Position numbers and translations under genes: made by a program | The notes under the pieces: generated by a model | Databases searched by the model: none | Told to the model about the DNA's origin: nothing | Seen by the model: the letters and a program-made list of their open reading frames with translations, nothing else | Shown: one piece after another, positions 60,708 to 64,000 of the stretch | Numbering within the stretch: the stretch's first letter is position 1 | Layout: every line of letters begins with the position of its first letter | Assembly (NCBI GenBank): GCA_964517495.1 | Contig: CAZFER010000013.1 | Location: 42,006 to 106,005, forward strand | Length of the DNA: 64,000 nt | Origin: CAZFER01 sp964517495 | GTDB lineage: Bacteria > Hinthialibacterota > Hinthialibacteria > Hinthialibacterales > Hinthialibacteraceae | Direction: 5' to 3'

Positions 60708-61904
60708 TCAATATTTTTTATACGGTATTGATGAATAAGGTTTATGGCCGATCCAATAAAGTATGGTTCCGTCACCCGATAGCAATATATCACCTCCAAT
60801 ATCCAAATTTGGGTTATTGACCTGATATTTTATCCAATCCCCACCAGGTGTTTCAATAAATACGAAAGCATCATAGAAAAGGTTCACATCACCTATGATC
60901 TTCTTCAAAGATTGTATCGCGATAACCTTACCATTCTGTGAAATCTGAAACTTATCATACAATCCACCTACTGATGCCAATTGCGATACATATTTAAGAT
61001 CTTGAGGCAAACCCCAGGATTCATCCTTTTCCTTTATTACATAAATATTAGCATCATTGCTATCTTGAATTAAAAGCGTCCTTCCGTTATTAGCCATATC
61101 AAGAATTTCAAAATACAATTTATTCCCTTCGATATTATTCAATACAATCTCTTTCGGTTCAGACCATCCGGCATTTGTGCGATCGACAACAAAATGCCTG
61201 CTTATATTTTTTTCTTCAATATAAGATGCAAAAAATAATCGATCACCCAGGAATGAAAGATTGGGTTTCAAATAAGAATAAATGTTAGTATGATGTCCTA
61301 AATTCAGAGAGTTGAACCATTCACTGTCAATGATTAAATGGACATCAAAATTACTGCCATCACGTTCAACGCCATAGATGTTATAATTATCTCCATCTTG
61401 AAAAGAAAAAATAGAGAAATCGGAATTGAATACAAATTTTGTGTCGTTTTTATCATACCCAAATACAAATGAATGATTATTGCTTGCTAAGTCTAAAAAA
61501 TTCATTGTTTTTTGTTCATTATCAACGTTATGATCTGTATAGTAAATCAAATGGCCTTTTGAGCTTAGGCCGATTTGCTTTTCATGTATTTTTTGATCAA
61601 TCGGAGACGACAAGAGTTTGAAAAAATCATCAGTCATAATAAAAGTTGATCTTGTCTGTATGATGCTACCATCAAAGTTTGTATATACATTATTATGTAG
61701 TAAAAAAGGATGTATGTGTACATTTGTTTCCAAGGTGGAGCCTAACTTTTGCTCTTCGTAATTGATTTCCGTTTTAAGTAGAGGATTTCGACGCATTATG
61801 TTTGAAGCTGAAGATTCTGGTCCGATTATAAGCGTCTCTTGAGCGATGACGAAATTACTGATAATCAAACTTAAAAAACTTATATTTATTATATATCGGT
61901 ACAT
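60708..61904 (-). CDS. Secreted propeller-like protein of unknown function
   Basis: 398 residues with a signal peptide (about 1-21, ending VIAQ) and AAAGGAG before the ATG. The mature protein has repeated strands of the form DFSIFSFQDGDNYNIYGVER, NGRTLLIQDSNDANIYVIKE and KFQISQNGKVIAIQSL, as in TolB/WD40-type beta-propellers with about six blades. It is AT-richer than most of the window. It follows 27 bases after the large partial enzyme and may be its partner. Confidence 0.68.
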   Translation of the reverse strand: MYRYIINISFLSLIISNFVIAQETLIIGPESSASNIMRRNPLLKTEINYEEQKLGSTLETNVHIHPFLLHNNVYTNFDGSIIQTRSTFIMTDDFFKLLSSPIDQKIHEKQIGLSSKGHLIYYTDHNVDNEQKTMNFLDLASNNHSFVFGYDKNDTKFVFNSDFSIFSFQDGDNYNIYGVERDGSNFDVHLIIDSEWFNSLNLGHHTNIYSYLKPNLSFLGDRLFFASYIEEKNISRHFVVDRTNAGWSEPKEIVLNNIEGNKLYFEILDMANNGRTLLIQDSNDANIYVIKEKDESWGLPQDLKYVSQLASVGGLYDKFQISQNGKVIAIQSLKKIIGDVNLFYDAFVFIETPGGDWIKYQVNNPNLDIGGDILLSGDGTILYWIGHKPYSSIPYKKY

Positions 61905-61931
61905 GGTGATTTCTCCTTTGATATTAATGTT

Positions 61932-64000
61932 TTATTGAGCCGAAAGCGTTAAAAAACATGCGCTGCCATAAACATCATCAGAATCCATATCCGTTGGATC
62001 AAAACGTAATGTTTTGTTGTTATCTATTCGAGTATATGTACCCTTCATATCTGTCGTAATCTTATTAATTGATGATATCGTGTGGTTTGGGAAATATACA
62101 TAAGTCGAGTGTGTATTATTATCATCCGCAAAATTGCAGAACAAAAGCAAGATTCGATCATCCATTCCCCACTGATTTTCTCGAAGAATAAACCGGACAC
62201 AATCATTATCACTTAAACTGTCATAGCAATAGGCGTCGATTTCTTCTACAGGTCCATCCATGAGCCAATCTTTCATTATGTAAGCTTCTTCTGTAATACG
62301 AGCACTTATACCTGTGTTATCATCTTGTCCATTATATTCAAACCAATTTTCAGCATCTGGATGATCATACCTAAAAAAAATGATCCCCTGTCCACCTGCT
62401 ACCCAGGATGAATATGCAAGATATCGAATCTTTTCTTCATGTATATTGGCATTTTCTAACGGATACGGCAGTACAATATCTCTGCAACCGGCAAAACGAA
62501 TATAACCTTTACCATACCCTCGTAAAATAGCATTGTTCATGGCATCTTCCGTAACTTTCACACCCGCTTCCCAGCCTGTATGAAAAGAAATATCGTTATA
62601 ATAAAGGCTAGAATCCATGATATAATCCTGAAAGTTAAGATCATTGGAGGTTGTTTTACTATAAATATTCCCATCACCCCGTAAATCAACATAAAATGGA
62701 TGTTTATAGGTTTGATCGAGTGTTTCAATATCTCCTTTATAAATATTTAATCTTGATTTAATATCAGCACGAATACCTTCAGTAGCTGCAAGCGCACCAC
62801 CAAAAGGTTCATCACCAAGGTGCCAACCAATCACTCGATTTTCACTTTTTATAAAATTCACTATATCTTCAACTTTAGAATATTCTCTTGACCAATCAAA
62901 ACTTAGAGGATAATAAGTCGCTTCTGAAAAAATATCCCAAGGATCAGATGTCACAAGATCCGGAGTAGGATTGTCCATTTTATCAACTACAACAGGGAGC
63001 ATATAATAGTCTACATCATACCATGAACACGCATTATCCATCGCATTTATCATGTCTGCATAATCTTGTTGATATACTATCTGCCATCCATTCGGAGTGG
63101 ATGACTTATTTCTATCATCCACTTTACCCAAAACCATAAAGAAATTGAAATATTCACCATAAGATTTTAAAGAAATGCATGGATCTGTACCTCCACTTCC
63201 ACCTTCGATATTCCCAGGTTCCCAACCTGACCTATTATTATAATCTGTTGCAAAAATACTGAAATATGAACCAATTGGAAACCATCGATCATTTGGATTA
63301 TTTTTATTTCCATCACGTTTCTTTAATATGGGTTGATGCAAAGTACATTGTGTCTGAGCTGTCTCAGGATAATACTCTACTTCCCAGTTCCAAACCAATT
63401 CAGTTTGAATATTTTCTTTACTGATAATGGTTATCTGACCTGCTGGGCTATTTTCGTACCTTAAAAGAATTCCTTTATTCAGAAAATCCGAAATAGATGA
63501 GGGATATCTAGATTTGAAAGGAGCCGTAAAATCTACTGGATACCAACCAGTTTGTCCGGCAGGAATAGTAGTTATACTTCCAGAAATTGAAATATCTCCC
63601 CCCGCTGATGACCATGGGCTAAACCATGTAACTAATCCTTCATCCCAAGTTGTTGTAACATTGTGTGCTTTTAGTTGCGCACTACTAGTCGTTGTGTTTG
63701 AACTCACATAAATCCACAATGTTGCCTTTACAATCTCTTTATCAGCCCCTAAATTATTTATTTGAGAAGAAATCACACCTCTATCGTTTGAATGCATTTG
63801 GATAGTAGATAATCCACCATAATTGGTTGATGAATTGTAATCTAACAGAGAATCTTTTGTTGCCCCATTAAAACGACCGAATGACATACTCGGATCAATC
63901 ACCACATCCCCCTCTGGTGCATTCGCCAAGTCCCCGAGATGTGCCGACATCTCCGCAATCCCAGGCGCGTTGCGGTTCAAGCGCCATTGTTGTTGTGAGC
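61932..64000 (-). CDS. Large secreted TIM-barrel enzyme with DNRLRE domain (5' partial)
   Basis: The frame is open to the window edge, so the true start lies beyond 64000; an in-frame TTG at 63980 is only an internal codon candidate. Visible residues start with a DNRLRE-like module (FGRFNGATKDSLLDYNSS, IVKATLWIYVSSN) followed by a catalytic barrel with VIGWHLGDEPFGG, whose Asp-Glu fits a glycosidase acid/base, and VLPYPLENANIHEEKIRYLA. No GH family was recognised for certain. It ends close to the propeller gene on the same strand. Confidence 0.7.
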   Translation of the reverse strand, partial: SQQQWRLNRNAPGIAEMSAHLGDLANAPEGDVVIDPSMSFGRFNGATKDSLLDYNSSTNYGGLSTIQMHSNDRGVISSQINNLGADKEIVKATLWIYVSSNTTTSSAQLKAHNVTTTWDEGLVTWFSPWSSAGGDISISGSITTIPAGQTGWYPVDFTAPFKSRYPSSISDFLNKGILLRYENSPAGQITIISKENIQTELVWNWEVEYYPETAQTQCTLHQPILKKRDGNKNNPNDRWFPIGSYFSIFATDYNNRSGWEPGNIEGGSGGTDPCISLKSYGEYFNFFMVLGKVDDRNKSSTPNGWQIVYQQDYADMINAMDNACSWYDVDYYMLPVVVDKMDNPTPDLVTSDPWDIFSEATYYPLSFDWSREYSKVEDIVNFIKSENRVIGWHLGDEPFGGALAATEGIRADIKSRLNIYKGDIETLDQTYKHPFYVDLRGDGNIYSKTTSNDLNFQDYIMDSSLYYNDISFHTGWEAGVKVTEDAMNNAILRGYGKGYIRFAGCRDIVLPYPLENANIHEEKIRYLAYSSWVAGGQGIIFFRYDHPDAENWFEYNGQDDNTGISARITEEAYIMKDWLMDGPVEEIDAYCYDSLSDNDCVRFILRENQWGMDDRILLLFCNFADDNNTHSTYVYFPNHTISSINKITTDMKGTYTRIDNNKTLRFDPTDMDSDDVYGSACFLTLSAQ

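Overview
The window looks like one scaffold of an uncultivated, LPS-bearing (diderm) bacterium. It has lpxB, an lptC/lptA-like pair, a Wzz-type chain-length protein, several lipoprotein or Sec signal peptides and a one-chain SecDF. Base composition is moderate and no gene fixes the phylum; the mix of a DUF4091/GH123-like enzyme, an NPCBM domain, a TPR-glycosyltransferase and very large secreted proteins fits a lineage outside the well-studied phyla. A run of exactly 100 N (14316-14415) marks an assembly join.

Layout. (1) 21-8380: tRNA-Cys, then a minus-strand block reading secDF, L,D-transpeptidase, hisG, argB, argD, argF. Arginine and histidine synthesis genes are mixed with envelope genes. 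(2) 8655-22000: membrane glycosyltransferase with TPR, lpxB, Wzz-like protein, a parvulin-type foldase broken by the N gap, and a 2174-residue secreted protein. (3) 22000-35080: pyrG, lptC and an lptA-like gene; M16 protease, rfbA and rfbB; an atypical SDR; two glycosyltransferases; a TPR lipoprotein; a 29-residue basic mini-gene with its own terminator; and an isolated phage-tail-like protein. (4) 35250-46234: a surface-sugar cluster (SDR epimerase, DegT aminotransferase, AsnB-like amidotransferase, formyltransferase-fold protein, NodB-like protein, glycosyltransferase-TPR, sulfotransferase, FemAB-like acyltransferase), followed by a lone OppD ATPase. (5) 46392-55084: a large secreted GH123-like enzyme, a DHDPS-fold aldolase, a tiny Trm112-like protein, and a class III aminotransferase next to an HpnN-like RND transporter. 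(6) 55199-59560: small and exported proteins, DUF190, nitroreductase, lipase. (7) 59816-64000: an AT-richer end with a DNRLRE-type gene cut by an IS110-family remnant, a propeller-like secreted protein and a partial DNRLRE plus TIM-barrel enzyme.

Functionally the window is mainly about the envelope: protein export (SecDF, foldase), peptidoglycan cross-linking (L,D-transpeptidase), lipid A and LPS transport, and the building and decoration of a polysaccharide. The cluster at 35250-46234 best supports a pathway: an SDR and an aminotransferase would make an amino sugar, and the AsnB-like and formyltransferase-fold proteins could amidate and acylate it. Three intergenic repeat families (a two-hairpin element at two sites, 22-nt hairpins at four sites, and a 177-bp inverted-repeat unit holding three of those) occupy the gaps. 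I found no CRISPR array and no complete mobile element.
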